Origin: Streptomyces hirsutus
GTDB taxonomy: Bacteria; Actinomycetota; Actinomycetes; Streptomycetales; Streptomycetaceae
Reading direction: 5' to 3'
DNA: 36,734 bases
NCBI RefSeq assembly: GCF_001418415.1
Contig: NZ_LIQT01000259.1
Location: forward strand, 1 to 36,734
Shown here: in pieces, positions 7,937 to 17,512 of the stretch
Layout: each line of letters starts with the position of its first letter
How positions within the stretch are numbered: the stretch's first letter is position 1
Translations under genes and position numbers: made by a program
Notes under the pieces: generated by a model
Databases searched by the model: none
Told to the model about the DNA's origin: nothing
Seen by the model: only the letters and a program-made list of their open reading frames with translations

Positions 7937-9769
7937 TCAGAACCCGGCGAGGGGGTTCTTCAGGGTGCCGACCAGCTGGAGCGCGCCGGACGGGTCCGTG
8001 AGGTCGACCATCTGCCGGTTGTCGCGCAGCTGGAGCCGGTTGAGGCAGGACAGCGCGAACTCGGGGGCGAACAGGTCGTACTGGGCGAACTTGTCGCCGA
8101 GTTCGGGCACCGACGCCTGGTACTCACGGGTGATCTCCGCGACCGTCCGCCAGAAGTCGTCCTCGGTGAGGACGCCCTCGGTGGCGAGGTCGGCGGCCAG
8201 GAAGCGGAAGAAGCAGTCGAAGACGTCCGTGAGGATCGACAGCAGCTTCTTGTCCTCCGGCACCTCCATGCGGATGCGGGAGACCTCCGGCGGCAGCACC
8301 GCGTCCGGATCCATCACCGCGATCTCCTCGGCGATGTCCTTGTAGACCGCGCGCCGTACCACCCCGTCCTCGAGGACGAGGATCACGTTCTCGCCGTGCG
8401 GCATGTACACCAGGTCATAGGCGTAGAAACTGTGCAGCAGCGGCGTGTAGTAGGCGCGCAGGTAGTGCCGCAGCCACTCCGCCGGCGTCAGGCCGGACCG
8501 CGCGATCAGCGCGCCCGCGAAGGACGTCCCCTCGTGGTCCACATGGAGCAGCGAGGCCATCGTGACGAGGGACTCGCCCTCCCGCAGCGACGCCACCGGG
8601 CTCTCCCGCCACAGCGCGGCCAGCATCTTGCGGTACGGCGAGTAGCGGTCGGTGGCCTTCTCGTACTCCAGGTGCCGGTAGCCGACCGCGGCCCGCTCCC
8701 GGATGATCGTCAGCCCGGTCGACCGCAGCACCGGGTCGTTCTCGATGAGCTGGGCCAGCCAGTCGTTGATCGCCGGGGTGGCCACCATGTACGCGGCCGA
8801 AAGCCCGCGCATGAAGCCCATGTTGAGGACGGACAGGGCCGTCTTCACATAGTGCTTCTGCGGGTTCGACCGGTTGAAGAAGGTGCGGATGGACTGCTGG
8901 GCCAGGTACTCGTCGTCGCCCTCGCCCAGGCACACCAGGTGGCGGCGGGCGATCTCGGCGGCGAAGGTGACGCTGAGCTTGTTCCACCACTGCCAGGGAT
9001 GGACGGGGAGGAACAGGTAGTCGGCCGGGTCGAGCCCCTGTTCGGTGAGGGTCCGGCGGAAGCGCTCGACGGTGTCCCCGCCCAGCTCCTGCCGCAGGAA
9101 CGACTCGTACTCGATGCCGATGCCGGCGGTGAACGCCGCCCGGGAGCGGTGCGCGGCCAGCCACACCAGCCGCACCGGGTTCGCCGTCTCCGGCGCGTAG
9201 GCCCGGTACTCGTGGATGCCGAAGCCGAGGCGCCCGTTGTTGGCGACGAAGCAGGGGTGGCCCTCGGTCATGCCGGTCTCGACGGCCTGGAAACCGGCGT
9301 CCAGCAGCTCGGCCGAGGTGACGGCGGGCTTGGCCAGCTTGTAGCAGGTGCCGGAGAGGGTGGAGGAGATCTCCTCCAGGTACACCGGCAGGACCGCGTC
9401 GCTCAGCCCCAGCGACTTCTGCAGCTCGATGAAGAAGTCCAGGGCGGCGAGCGGGAGTTCGCCGCCGCCGCGGTGCCGGGTGATGGATGCGGCGGCGACC
9501 TGCCAGTGGTCCAGGGCGCGGCGGACGGCGGTGAAGCGGTACTCGGTCAGCCCGTCGTCGCTGCGCACGACGTACGCGCCCGCGCCCGTTCCCGCGCCCG
9601 GGGCCGCGTCGTCCTCCCCCTCGCGCTCCGGGGCGGGCTCCGGTGCGATCAGCCGCTCGTGGGCGAACTCGGCGAGCGCCTTGCGGATCAGCAGGCGGTT
9701 GGCCGTCTCCCAGCGCTCGGGGGTCAGATGGTCCACGGCGCCGGTGAGGCTCGCGTCGGCGGGGTTCAT
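7937..9769 (-). CDS. desD: Desferrioxamine synthetase DesD (NIS synthetase)
   Basis: 610-residue IucA/IucC-type, NRPS-independent siderophore synthetase. It joins and cyclises N-hydroxy-N-succinyl- (and acetyl-) cadaverine units with ATP to give desferrioxamines. Family motifs are visible: FLPVHPWQWW (active-site His-Pro region), SIRTFFNRSNPQKHYVKTAL (Ser/Arg/Lys ATP- and acyl-binding residues) and YMPHGENVILVL. A short acidic, Ala/Gly-rich insertion (about residues 47-62) looks like a flexible surface loop. The start ATG overlaps the desC stop as ATGA, so the genes are translationally coupled. It is the last gene of the desABCD operon. Confidence 0.97.
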   Translation of the reverse strand: MNPADASLTGAVDHLTPERWETANRLLIRKALAEFAHERLIAPEPAPEREGEDDAAPGAGTGAGAYVVRSDDGLTEYRFTAVRRALDHWQVAAASITRHRGGGELPLAALDFFIELQKSLGLSDAVLPVYLEEISSTLSGTCYKLAKPAVTSAELLDAGFQAVETGMTEGHPCFVANNGRLGFGIHEYRAYAPETANPVRLVWLAAHRSRAAFTAGIGIEYESFLRQELGGDTVERFRRTLTEQGLDPADYLFLPVHPWQWWNKLSVTFAAEIARRHLVCLGEGDDEYLAQQSIRTFFNRSNPQKHYVKTALSVLNMGFMRGLSAAYMVATPAINDWLAQLIENDPVLRSTGLTIIRERAAVGYRHLEYEKATDRYSPYRKMLAALWRESPVASLREGESLVTMASLLHVDHEGTSFAGALIARSGLTPAEWLRHYLRAYYTPLLHSFYAYDLVYMPHGENVILVLEDGVVRRAVYKDIAEEIAVMDPDAVLPPEVSRIRMEVPEDKKLLSILTDVFDCFFRFLAADLATEGVLTEDDFWRTVAEITREYQASVPELGDKFAQYDLFAPEFALSCLNRLQLRDNRQMVDLTDPSGALQLVGTLKNPLAGF

Positions 9770-10332
9770 ATGTCCACCCCCGTGGCCGCGGTGAACTGTT
9801 CACGGGTGCAGAAGCTCAGCAACGCCTTCTTCTCCGGTTTGTCGATCTCGCGTACGGGAACGAAGCCCACGGCCTCGTTCAGGGCCTGGACCGCCTTGTT
9901 GGACACGTCCGGTTCGACGACGACCCGCAGGGCCGCCGGGTCGTCGAAGATGTGCGCGAGGACGGCGGTGATCACGGCCCGGGTGAAGCCGTGCAGCGGG
10001 GTGCCGGTCGGCGCGACCAGGAAGTGCATGCCGACGTCCCCGGGCTCCGGCTCGTACAGTCCGGTCAGCTCGCGGTGGACGGGGTCGTACGTCTCCATCA
10101 GGAAGGCGGGGACGCCGTCGTGCAGGCCCAGCAGGGCGTGGTGGTGCTCGTCGGCCGCGATCCGCAGGTACGCGCGCTCGACGTCCTCCGGTTTCGCGTC
10201 CTGCATCATCCAGAAGGCCGCCTTGGGGTGGGTGACCCAGGAGTGCAGCAGTGCGGCGTCCTTCGGCGGGTCGAGCGGGCGGACACCGAAGGTGCCCAGC
10301 GCGGTCCGCAGGCCGGTGCCGGTGGTGCTCAT
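9766..10332 (-). CDS. desC: N-hydroxycadaverine acyltransferase DesC
   Basis: 188-residue GNAT-like acyltransferase of the IucB/RhbD siderophore group. It transfers succinyl or acetyl from CoA to N-hydroxycadaverine. The family's features are present: [18 protein letters not shown] near the N-terminus (about 30-47), [21 protein letters not shown], and a C-terminal [20 protein letters not shown] (CoA-binding helix and strand). Both ends overlap neighbours by 4 nt (ATGA with desB before and desD after), the usual coupling in this operon. ATG start at 10332. Confidence 0.96.
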   Translation of the reverse strand: MSTTGTGLRTALGTFGVRPLDPPKDAALLHSWVTHPKAAFWMMQDAKPEDVERAYLRIAADEHHHALLGLHDGVPAFLMETYDPVHRELTGLYEPEPGDVGMHFLVAPTGTPLHGFTRAVITAVLAHIFDDPAALRVVVEPDVSNKAVQALNEAVGFVPVREIDKPEKKALLSFCTREQFTAATGVDI

Positions 10333-11621
10333 ACGGTGAACTCCTGGAAGGCGATGGACTTCTCGACGGGGTAGTACTCGGTGCCGAGCAGCTCGCGGAT
10401 GATGCAGCTGTTGCGGTACGGGCCCATGCCCAGGTCGGGGCTGGTGACGCTGTGCGTGTGGACGCCCGCGTTCTGCAGGAACACGCCCCGGCCGGTCACG
10501 TCGATGGAGTAGTTGCGGGCCACGTCGAACCGGCCGTGGCCGTCGAAGCGGATACGGCCGCGGACCGGGTCGAGGAAGGCCGGCGGCTCGTAGTGGTAGC
10601 CGGTGGCCAGCACCAGGCCCTCGGTGCGGATCTCGTAGTCCTTGTCCTGCTCGTCCTGGTGGAAGCCGAGCGTGTACGTGCCGCCCTCGTGGCGCGCCCC
10701 GGTCAGCGTGGAGTTGCCGATCAGCCGGGTGGGGACGGGACGGCCGCCGCTGCCGACGTTCTTCTGGTACAGCAGGTCGAAGATCGCGTCGATCAGCTCC
10801 GAGTTGATGCCCTTGAACAGGCCCTTCTGCTCCTTCTCCAGCCGGTAGCGGGTCTCCTCGGGCAGCGCCCGGAAGTAGTCGATGTAGTCCGGGGACGTCA
10901 TCTCCAGGGTCAGCTTGGTGTACTCCAGCGGGAAGAACCTCGGGGAGCGCGTGACCCAGTTGAGCTGGTAGCCGTGGGCGTCGATCTCGGAGAGCAGTTC
11001 GTAGTAGATCTCGGCGGCGCTCTGCCCGCTGCCGACGATCGTGATCGACTTCTTCTCCCGCAGCTCCGCCTTGCGGTGCATGTACTGCGAGGTGTGGAAC
11101 AGGCCGCCGTCCAGGCCCCGGCACACCTCGGGCACGAACGGCACGGTCCCGGTCCCGAGCACCAGCCGCCGGGCGCGGTAGGTGACGCCCTCCCGCGTCC
11201 GTACGGCGTACAGTTCCTCCGCCTCGTCGTACGTCACCTCGGTGACGGTGGTGGAGAAGCGGATGCTGCTCAGCCGCGCGGCGGCCCAGCGGCAGTAGTC
11301 GTCGTACTCGACGCGCAGCGGATAGAAGTTCTCCCGGATGTAGAACGAGTACAGCCGGCCCTTCTCCTTCAGGTAGTTGAGGAAGGAGTACGGGGACGTC
11401 GGGTCGGCGAGGGTGACCAGGTCCGACATGAACGGCGTCTGGAGGTGGGCGCCGTCGAGGAACATCCCGGCGTGCCACTCGAAGTCCGGCTTGGACTCCA
11501 GGAAGACGCCGTTGAGTTCATCGATGGGCTCGGTGAGGCAGGCGAGGCCGAGGTTGAAGGGGCCCAGCCCGATACCGACGAAGTCGTAGGTGGTGTCCGG
11601 GGCTTCAGGATGCGCGCTCAA
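10329..11621 (-). CDS. desB: Cadaverine N-monooxygenase DesB
   Basis: 430-residue FAD/NADPH-dependent N-hydroxylase of the IucD/PvdA class that converts cadaverine to N-hydroxycadaverine. The FAD motif is [17 protein letters not shown] (about 11-27), the NADPH motif [14 protein letters not shown] lies near 195, and the C-terminal ATGY motif ([13 protein letters not shown]) near 345. The best start is TTG at 11621, preceded at good spacing by GGGAG and giving [11 protein letters not shown]. This start overlaps the desA stop by 17 nt. No nearby ATG or GTG gives a complete FAD motif with a ribosome site. Confidence 0.96.
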   Translation of the reverse strand: MSAHPEAPDTTYDFVGIGLGPFNLGLACLTEPIDELNGVFLESKPDFEWHAGMFLDGAHLQTPFMSDLVTLADPTSPYSFLNYLKEKGRLYSFYIRENFYPLRVEYDDYCRWAAARLSSIRFSTTVTEVTYDEAEELYAVRTREGVTYRARRLVLGTGTVPFVPEVCRGLDGGLFHTSQYMHRKAELREKKSITIVGSGQSAAEIYYELLSEIDAHGYQLNWVTRSPRFFPLEYTKLTLEMTSPDYIDYFRALPEETRYRLEKEQKGLFKGINSELIDAIFDLLYQKNVGSGGRPVPTRLIGNSTLTGARHEGGTYTLGFHQDEQDKDYEIRTEGLVLATGYHYEPPAFLDPVRGRIRFDGHGRFDVARNYSIDVTGRGVFLQNAGVHTHSVTSPDLGMGPYRNSCIIRELLGTEYYPVEKSIAFQEFTV

Positions 11622-13047
11622 GGGACTCTCCCAGGTACTGCTCGGCGTGGCCGGCGATCAGGTCGAGGACGGCGGTGATGTCGGCCGTCGTGGTTTCGGG
11701 GTTCAGCAGGGTGAACTTCAGGTAGTGGCGCCCCGCGACCTTGGTGCCCGCGACGACCGCGTCACCGGAGGCGAACAGGGCCTTGCGGGCGTAGAGGTTG
11801 GCGCGGTCGATGCTCGTGGGGTCGGTGACCGCGGCCGGGACGTACCGGAAGACGAGCGTGGACAGCGACGGCTCGACGACCACGTCGAAGCGCGGGTCGG
11901 CGGCCAGCAGCTGCCAGCCGTCCCGGGCCAGGTCGCAGACCTCGTCGAAGAGCCGGCCGATGCCGTCGGCGCCCATCACGCGCAGGGTCATCCACAGTTT
12001 CAGCGCGTCGAAACGGCGGGTGGTCTGCAGGGACTTGTCCACCTGGTTGGGGATGCGCTCGGTCACCATGCGGCGCGGGTTGAGGTACTCCGCGTGGTAG
12101 GTGGCGTGCCGCAGCGTGGCCGCGTCCCGGACCAGTACGGCGGACGAACTCACCGGCTGGAAGAAGGACTTGTGGTAGTCGACGGTGACCGAGTCCGCGT
12201 GCTCGATGCCGTCGATGCGGTCCCGGTGCTTCAGCGAGGCGAGGAGTCCGCAGCCGTAGGCGGCGTCCACGTGCATCCAGACGCCGTACTGCGCGCACAG
12301 CTCGGCGATCTCGGGCAGCGGGTCGATGGAGCCGAAGTCGGTGCTGCCGGCGGTGGCGACGACGGCCATGGGGACCTGGCCGTCCTCGGCGCAGCGCGCC
12401 AGTTCGCGGGCGAGGGCCACGGTCTGCATTCGCTGGTCGTGGTCGACGGGGATCGACACCACGGCGTCCGGTCCGAGGCCGAGCAGTTTCGCGGACTTCT
12501 GCACGCTGAAGTGGCTGACCTCGGAGGTGAGGATGCGCAGGGTGGCGAGATCACGGGTCTTCGCCTCCTCGCGGGCCAGCAGCAGAGCCTGGAGGTTGGA
12601 CTGGGTGCCGCCGGAGGTGAACACCCCGTCGGCGGCGGCGCCGAGACCGATCCGGGCGGCGGTCCAGTCGATCAGTTTGCGTTCGATGAGGGTGCCGCCG
12701 GCCGACTGGTCCCAGGTGTCCAGGGAGGAGTTGACGGCGGAGAGCACGGCCTCGCCGAGCACGGCCGGGATGACGACCGGGCAGTTGAGGTGGGCGAGGT
12801 AGCGGGGGTGGTGGAAGTAGACCGCGTCCCGGAGGTAGACGTCCTCCAGTTCGTCCAGCGCCGCGGTGGTGTCGTGCAGCGGCCGGTCGAGATCGATCCG
12901 CTCGATGACGGGGGCGAGGGCGTCGACCGTGACGCCGGTGAACGGACGTTCTGTGGTGGCGAGTTTGGCTGCCACCCGCTCGACTCCTTCGGTCACGGAG
13001 CGGCGATAGTGCTCCGCGGTGGTGTCGTTGAGCAGGTGCGAGCGCAT
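11605..13047 (-). CDS. desA: Lysine decarboxylase DesA
   Basis: 480-residue PLP-dependent group II decarboxylase that makes cadaverine from L-lysine, the committed step of desferrioxamine synthesis. Recognisable parts are [19 protein letters not shown], the glycine/serine phosphate-binding stretch [27 protein letters not shown] (Asp to PLP nitrogen) and [16 protein letters not shown] (Schiff-base Lys). The ATG at 13047 ([12 protein letters not shown]) is preferred over 13095 because GGAGG lies 9 nt upstream and it matches the family start. The iron box at 13120-13138 is about 75 bp upstream, so it should be repressed when iron is abundant. Confidence 0.97.
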   Translation of the reverse strand: MRSHLLNDTTAEHYRRSVTEGVERVAAKLATTERPFTGVTVDALAPVIERIDLDRPLHDTTAALDELEDVYLRDAVYFHHPRYLAHLNCPVVIPAVLGEAVLSAVNSSLDTWDQSAGGTLIERKLIDWTAARIGLGAAADGVFTSGGTQSNLQALLLAREEAKTRDLATLRILTSEVSHFSVQKSAKLLGLGPDAVVSIPVDHDQRMQTVALARELARCAEDGQVPMAVVATAGSTDFGSIDPLPEIAELCAQYGVWMHVDAAYGCGLLASLKHRDRIDGIEHADSVTVDYHKSFFQPVSSSAVLVRDAATLRHATYHAEYLNPRRMVTERIPNQVDKSLQTTRRFDALKLWMTLRVMGADGIGRLFDEVCDLARDGWQLLAADPRFDVVVEPSLSTLVFRYVPAAVTDPTSIDRANLYARKALFASGDAVVAGTKVAGRHYLKFTLLNPETTTADITAVLDLIAGHAEQYLGESLERAS

Positions 13048-13119
13048 GTGGGGGCCTCCGGTGGGGACGGTCCGGTGCGGGGAGTGAGCGGGCACGCCGC
13101 GGTGCGGCCCGTTTTTTAC

Positions 13120-13138
13120 TTAGGTGAGCCTAACCTAA
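13120..13138 (-). promoter_or_regulatory. Iron box (DmdR-type) of desABCD
   Basis: TTAGGTGAGCCTAACCTAA is a 19-bp imperfect palindrome matching the remembered DmdR1/DtxR iron-box consensus TTAGGTTAGGCTAACCTAA in nearly all positions. It lies upstream of desA, the first gene of desABCD, where a regulator with bound Fe2+ would block transcription. The AT-rich ACTTAGG/TTTTTT context stands out from the GC-rich surroundings. Confidence 0.9.
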
Positions 13139-13220
13139 GCGGTCGCGTTTTATTCCTGCTGCCGCCGTGACCGTCCTCACTCCCTTGCGAGGTGTGAAAC
13201 GGGCTCAAGTGGAGTCTCCG

Positions 13221-13741
13221 TCAACGCTGTTCGCGTAGTTGATCCCTCGTCAGGTCGCGGCGTCGGTGCCCCATGAAGGTGACGCGGCGGTGGTCGAGAC
13301 CGCACTCGCCCACGAAGTGCCGCCGCGGCTGCTTCACGCAGCCGGACTCGCCCGAGAGCCACACATACGGCCGTCACACGTGCGGCCGCTCGGCCGGCGG
13401 GAGCCGGGTGCCGGGGGTCCGGAGCGGGACGAGGTCCGTGTCCTGGAGCGGCCGGTGACGGATCGCCCGGTTGCCGGTGATCGCCGGCCCGAGCGGCGGC
13501 ACCCGGTCGTCGGCGTCGGCGGCGGCGCGGGCGGCCCGGCGGGAGGCGGGACCGGCACGACCGGCTCGTGCCGCCCCGGGTGCGGCAGGAACGGCGTCAG
13601 GGACCGGTCCGGCCCGTCGGGCCGGACCGCGTGCGGGGCGGCCCCGGTGGAGGCGAACCGGGCCGGGGACGGACCGAGCCGCCTCGTTCCGGCGACCTGG
13701 AGGGAGGAGGAGCGGAACGGGGCGGCTACGGCAGAGGTCAC
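13221..13741 (-). pseudogene. desF: Decayed desF (ferrioxamine reductase, ViuB/SIP family)
   Basis: desF normally encodes an about 280-residue FAD-dependent siderophore-interacting reductase between desE and desA. Here only 521 nt remain, with homology in three different frames. 13741-13550 starts with GTG (GGAG upstream) and encodes VTSAVAAPF... to SLTPFLPHPGRHEP. 13490-13422 encodes GPAITGNRAIRHRPLQDTD. 13364-13221 encodes VWLSGESGCVKQPRRHFVGE... to LREQR and the stop. About 100 codons are missing overall and at least two frameshifts occur, so no functional flavoprotein can be made. It begins 26 nt after desE, the ancestral operon position. Sequencing error could explain a single indel but not the deletion. 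Confidence 0.9.
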
Positions 13742-13767
13742 GCACGGCTCCGGCGACGGGGGAGGGG

Positions 13768-14814
13768 TCAGCTGACCTTCTTGGCCTTCTCGATGGCCTC
13801 GGCGAGCGCCTCGATCTGCGGGACGCACTTGTCGTAGGACAGGATCGGTTCGGCGGAACGGCCGATGACCTGACCGGCCTTGACCGCCGGCAGCTTCTTC
13901 CAGGTCGCCTCGGTGATGTCGGCGGGCTGCGTGGCCGAGGTGCGGTCGTCCATGATGATGAGGTCGGCCCGGTGCTTGTCGACGTTCTCCCAGCTCAGGC
14001 TCTCGAACCAGCCGCCGGTGGGCTCCTTGGCCTTCTCGGTCGGCTCGACGAAGTTCACGCCGAGAGCCTTGTAGTACTCCAGGTCGACCGAGAGGTTGGT
14101 GCCGGAGACGTAGAACAGCTCCGGGCTCGCGGAACCGGCCATCACCTTGATGTCGGGGTTGGCCTTGGCGGCCTTGCGCAGCCGCTCGGAGGCCTCCTCG
14201 AAGCGCTTCTTCGCGTCGGTGACCTTGGCGGCCTTCATGTCGCCGCCCAGCGACTCGGCCAGCTCCCACATGCGCTCCAGCGACGCGGTCAGCTGCCGGT
14301 CGTAGACGGACACGGCGACGCTCGGGGCGAGCTTGGCGATCTTGTCCTTGGACGCCTCGGGGACGTACCAGAGGGTGCCGGCGTCGTCGAACGTGGTGGA
14401 GACGAGGAGCTCGGGGGCGAGGGTCGCGTACTTCTCGACGTTGAACTGGTCCCAGACGTTGCCGAGGACGGTCACCTTGCTGACGTCCATGTCGCCGGCC
14501 TGGACGTCGGCCTTGCCGTCCTTGGTCTTCGTCGGGCCGAAGACGCCCTTGACCTGGACGCCGTAGTCGTGGAGGGCGGCGGCGGCGCCGGTGAAGGCGA
14601 CGATGTTCGCGGGGACCTTGTCCAGCTTCACCGTCGTGCCGCGGTCGTCCTTGAAGGACCAGGGACCGGACGCCTCGGCGGCCGCCGACGAGTCCGAGCC
14701 GCCGTTCTTGGCGTCGCCGTCCCCGCAGGCCGCGAGCACGGCACCGAGTCCGAGGGCGCCACCGGCGGCGAGGATGCCGCGACGGGAGAAGCGGGCGGTT
14801 CTGGCGTTCGACAT
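13768..14814 (-). CDS. desE: Ferrioxamine-binding lipoprotein DesE
   Basis: 348-residue ABC-transporter substrate-binding protein of the FhuD/FepB class that captures ferrioxamines at the cell surface. The N-terminus RFSRRGILAAGGALGLG is a twin-arginine-like signal and is followed by the lipobox LAAC, with Cys30 as the lipidation site. A Ser/Gly/Ala linker precedes the periplasmic-binding fold (about 50-345), with NIVAFTGAAAALHDYGVQVKG and HRADLIIMDDRTS. No permease or ATPase is adjacent, as in other streptomycetes, so it must use a transporter encoded elsewhere. The iron box at 14886-14904 lies about 72 bp upstream. It probably formed an operon with the now broken desF. Confidence 0.96.
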   Translation of the reverse strand: MSNARTARFSRRGILAAGGALGLGAVLAACGDGDAKNGGSDSSAAAEASGPWSFKDDRGTTVKLDKVPANIVAFTGAAAALHDYGVQVKGVFGPTKTKDGKADVQAGDMDVSKVTVLGNVWDQFNVEKYATLAPELLVSTTFDDAGTLWYVPEASKDKIAKLAPSVAVSVYDRQLTASLERMWELAESLGGDMKAAKVTDAKKRFEEASERLRKAAKANPDIKVMAGSASPELFYVSGTNLSVDLEYYKALGVNFVEPTEKAKEPTGGWFESLSWENVDKHRADLIIMDDRTSATQPADITEATWKKLPAVKAGQVIGRSAEPILSYDKCVPQIEALAEAIEKAKKVS

Positions 14815-14885
14815 GGGCGGGTCTGCTTTCGTGCGTACGGAGCCGTGGGATGCGGGCTTGCGGCGCCTCGGACCCGAGGCAGGGC

Positions 14886-14904
14886 TTAGGGTAGCCTAAC
14901 CTCA
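14886..14904 (-). promoter_or_regulatory. Iron box (DmdR-type) of desE
   Basis: TTAGGGTAGCCTAACCTCA is a 19-bp imperfect palindrome resembling the desA iron box (13120-13138). It is upstream of desE, indicating coordinated iron repression of siderophore uptake and synthesis. Confidence 0.87.
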
Positions 14905-14980
14905 CGATATGTCCAGAGCGGGCCCGAAGTTCCTCCCCGCCCGGAACAGGGGCGACGCCCGTCCCTAGGGTGATTCCCTT

Positions 14981-15343
14981 ATGGGCAAGGGGATGTGGGA
15001 CATGCGACCGCTTAGACGATGGGGCGCTCCACTGGCCGTCAACCTGATCCTCGGGGTCGTGGCCGTGGTGCCGCTGTGGCTGTCGATGATGTTCGCGGCG
15101 GACTACCCCCTGGCCGGGCTGGGCCTCACCTCCAGGGAGCCCACGGACAACGACGGCATGCTCCCCTGGGTGATGCTCCTGGTTCCGGTGTGGGCGGCCT
15201 TCCTCGCCCTGTGGATCCCGCTGAACCTGCTGGTCCGCCCGGCGTCGTGCACCCGGCCGGGGCGCTACTGGGTGACGAGCGCGGGACTCGTCCCGGTGCC
15301 GATGGCGGTGCTGGTGGTCCTGTCCTTGCTGTTCGACGGGTGA
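14981..15343 (+). CDS. Small three-helix membrane protein, unknown function
   Basis: 120 residues with three hydrophobic helices: about 16-40 (APLAVNLILGVVAVVPLWLS), 61-85 (LPWVMLLVPVWAAFLALWIP) and 98-118 (TSAGLVPVPMAVLVVLSLLF). Short charged loops separate them; no catalytic motif is recognised. ATG 14981 has AGGGTGA 7 nt upstream; the ATG at 15002 with AAGGGG upstream is a realistic alternative, removing seven residues. It is divergent from desE, whose iron box lies about 80 bp from its start, so iron could affect it indirectly. Confidence 0.75.
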   Translation: MGKGMWDMRPLRRWGAPLAVNLILGVVAVVPLWLSMMFAADYPLAGLGLTSREPTDNDGMLPWVMLLVPVWAAFLALWIPLNLLVRPASCTRPGRYWVTSAGLVPVPMAVLVVLSLLFDG

Positions 15344-15353
15344 GGCGGCGGGC

Positions 15354-15372
15354 GGGCCGGGGTCGCCGGCCC
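15354..15372. terminator. Hairpin between membrane protein and acdH
   Basis: A 7-bp stem GGGCCGG/CCGGCCC with a GGTCG loop, flanked by further GC-rich partial complementarity, in the 51-bp gap between the convergent stops at 15343 and 15395. Confidence 0.5.
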
Positions 15373-15394
15373 ACCCTGCCCGCCACCCGGGCCG

Positions 15395-16558
15395 TCAACC
15401 CGCCGGCAGCCCCAACTCGCGGGCGATCAGCATGCGCTGGACCTCGCTCGTGCCCTCGCCGATCTCCAGGATCTTGGAGTCGCGCCACATGCGGGCCACC
15501 GGATACTCGTTCATGAAGCCGTAGCCGCCGTGGATCTGGGTGGCGTCACGGGCGTTGTCCACCGCGACCGTGGACGAGTACAGCTTGGCCAGCGCCGCCT
15601 CCTTCTTGAACGGCTCCCCGGCCACCAGGCGGCTCGCCGCGTCCCGCCACGCCAGGCGGGAGGTGTGGGCCTTCATCTCCATGTCCGCGATCTTGAACTG
15701 GATGGCCTGGTTGGCGCCGATCGGCCGCCCGAAGGCATGCCGTTCCTTGGCGTACTTCACCGACTCGTCCACACAGCCCTGCGCGAGACCCGTGCCCAGC
15801 GCCGCGATGGCGATGCGTCCCTCGTCGAGGATGCGCAGGAACTGGGCGTAGCCCCGGCCCTGTTCGCCCAGCAGGTTCACCGCCGGAACCCGCACGTCCG
15901 AGAAGGACAGCTCCCGCGTGTCCGACGCGTTCCAGCCGACCTTCGAGTACGGGGCCGCCACCGTGAACCCCGGGGTGCCCGACGGGACGATGATCGCCGA
16001 GATCAGCGGCCCGCCGTCCGGCTTCCGCCCGGTCACCGCCGTCACCGTGACCAGGCCCGTGATGTCCGTGCCCGAGTTGGTGATGAAGCACTTCGTGCCG
16101 TTGATCACCCATTCGTTCGTCGCCTCGTCCAGCCGGGCCGTGGTGCGGGTCGCGCCCGCGTCACTGCCGCCGTCCGGCTCGGTCAGCCCGAACGCGCCCA
16201 GGATCTCGCCCGCGCAGAGCCGGGGCAGCCACTCGCGCTTCTGTTCCTCCGTGCCGAAGAGGTGGACCGGCATCGCGCCCAGCGAGACCCCGGCCTCCAG
16301 GGTGATGGCCACCGACGAGTCCACCCGGGCCAGTTCCTCCAGGGCCACGCCCAGCGCGAAGTAGTCGCCGCCCATCCCGCCGTACTCCTCCGGGAACGGC
16401 AGGCCGAACAGCCCCATGCGGCCCATCTCGCGGACGATCTCGTACGGGAACTCGTGCCGCTCGTAGAAGTCGCCGATCTTCGGCGCCACGACGTCGTGCG
16501 CGAACTCCTCGACCGTACGGCGGAGTTCTTCCAGTTCGGGGGAGAGCTTGTGGTCCAT
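15395..16558 (-). CDS. acdH: Short/branched-chain acyl-CoA dehydrogenase AcdH
   Basis: 387-residue FAD acyl-CoA dehydrogenase, last gene of the branched-chain amino acid operon. It oxidises acyl-CoAs from valine, isoleucine or leucine to enoyl-CoAs. FAD/substrate motifs are AFGLTEPDGGSDAG, CFITNSGT and QIHGGYGFMNEYP. The catalytic base is at the short-chain/isobutyryl-type position, EIGEGTSE with Glu368; true isovaleryl-CoA dehydrogenases lack Glu there. This favours a broader 2-methyl-branched substrate range, as reported for Streptomyces AcdH. ATG start at 16558, 6 nt after the HMG-CoA lyase stop. Confidence 0.93.
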   Translation of the reverse strand: MDHKLSPELEELRRTVEEFAHDVVAPKIGDFYERHEFPYEIVREMGRMGLFGLPFPEEYGGMGGDYFALGVALEELARVDSSVAITLEAGVSLGAMPVHLFGTEEQKREWLPRLCAGEILGAFGLTEPDGGSDAGATRTTARLDEATNEWVINGTKCFITNSGTDITGLVTVTAVTGRKPDGGPLISAIIVPSGTPGFTVAAPYSKVGWNASDTRELSFSDVRVPAVNLLGEQGRGYAQFLRILDEGRIAIAALGTGLAQGCVDESVKYAKERHAFGRPIGANQAIQFKIADMEMKAHTSRLAWRDAASRLVAGEPFKKEAALAKLYSSTVAVDNARDATQIHGGYGFMNEYPVARMWRDSKILEIGEGTSEVQRMLIARELGLPAG

Positions 16559-16564
16559 GGTCGT

Positions 16565-17512
16565 TCACTGCTCCTGGTGGGAGAGGGCTCGGACGGTGCG
16601 GGACGGGCTGGGTCGGCCCAGTTGTCCGGCCATCCACGTGCTGGTGGCGACGAGGAGGCCGAGGTCTGCTCCGGTGTCGATGCCGAGTCCGCGCAGCATC
16701 CACACGAGGTCCTCGGTGGCGAGGTTGCCGGTGGCGGACTTCGCGTACGGGCAGCCGCCCAGGCCGCCCGCGGACGCGTCGACCGTGGTGACACCGTGCC
16801 GGAGCGCGGTCAGCGTGTTGGACAGGGCCTGGCCGTAGGTGTCGTGGAAGTGCACGCCCAGGGCGGACACCGGTACGCCGGCGTCCGTCAGCGCGTCGAG
16901 CAGGGCGCTCACGTGGCCCGGGGTCGCCACCCCGATCGTGTCGCCCAGGCTCAGCTCGTCGCAGCCCATGTCCAGCAGGGCCCGGCACACGCCGACCACC
17001 CGGGCGAGGGGGACCGCGCCCTCCCACGGGTCGCCGAAGCACATCGAGAGATAGCCGCGGACATGGACGTCCTCGGCCTTCGCACGGGCCACCACCGGCT
17101 CGAACATGGCCAGTGCCTCGTCCACCGTGCGGTTGAGGTTGGCCTGGGCGAAGGACTCCGTGGCGCTGGCGAACACCGCGACCCGGCGGGCGCCGAGGGC
17201 CAGTGCGCGCTCCAGGCCCCGTGCGTTGGGCACCAGCACCGGCAGCTCGACCGGCAGGTCGCTCACCTGCGGAAACAACTGTTCGGCGTCCGCCAGTTGG
17301 GGGACCCACCGGGGATGGACGAAGCTCGTCGCCTCGATGGTGGTCAGGCCCGCCGCGGCCAGGCGGCGGATGAACTCCGCCTTCACCTCCACCGGAACGA
17401 CGGCCTTCTCGTTCTGCAGGCCGTCGCGCGCCCCCACCTCGTGGATCCGCACGCGCGCGGGCAGCCCTTCGGCCGGTACGGCCATGGGCAGGCCCAGTTC
17501 CGAGGCGTTCAT
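16565..17512 (-). CDS. Hydroxymethylglutaryl-CoA lyase
   Basis: 315-residue HMGL-like TIM-barrel lyase that cleaves 3-hydroxy-3-methylglutaryl-CoA to acetoacetate and acetyl-CoA, the last step of leucine breakdown. Key motifs are [13 protein letters not shown] (metal Asp and Arg), [11 protein letters not shown] (metal His-X-His) and the signature [15 protein letters not shown] with the catalytic loop Cys. The ATG at 17512 overlaps the carboxylase alpha stop as ATGA. Its presence beside the carboxylase genes is the main reason to read them as methylcrotonyl-CoA carboxylase. Confidence 0.95.
   Translation of the reverse strand: MNASELGLPMAVPAEGLPARVRIHEVGARDGLQNEKAVVPVEVKAEFIRRLAAAGLTTIEATSFVHPRWVPQLADAEQLFPQVSDLPVELPVLVPNARGLERALALGARRVAVFASATESFAQANLNRTVDEALAMFEPVVARAKAEDVHVRGYLSMCFGDPWEGAVPLARVVGVCRALLDMGCDELSLGDTIGVATPGHVSALLDALTDAGVPVSALGVHFHDTYGQALSNTLTALRHGVTTVDASAGGLGGCPYAKSATGNLATEDLVWMLRGLGIDTGADLGLLVATSTWMAGQLGRPSPSRTVRALSHQEQ

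Noticed and set aside
13177..13377. 66-codon minus-strand frame
   Set aside because: It is an out-of-frame reading of the desF remnant; the desF-like C-terminus lies in another frame.
13334..14905. Long minus-strand frame across desE
   Set aside because: Shadow frame over desE that only at its end coincides with the N-terminal part of the desF remnant.
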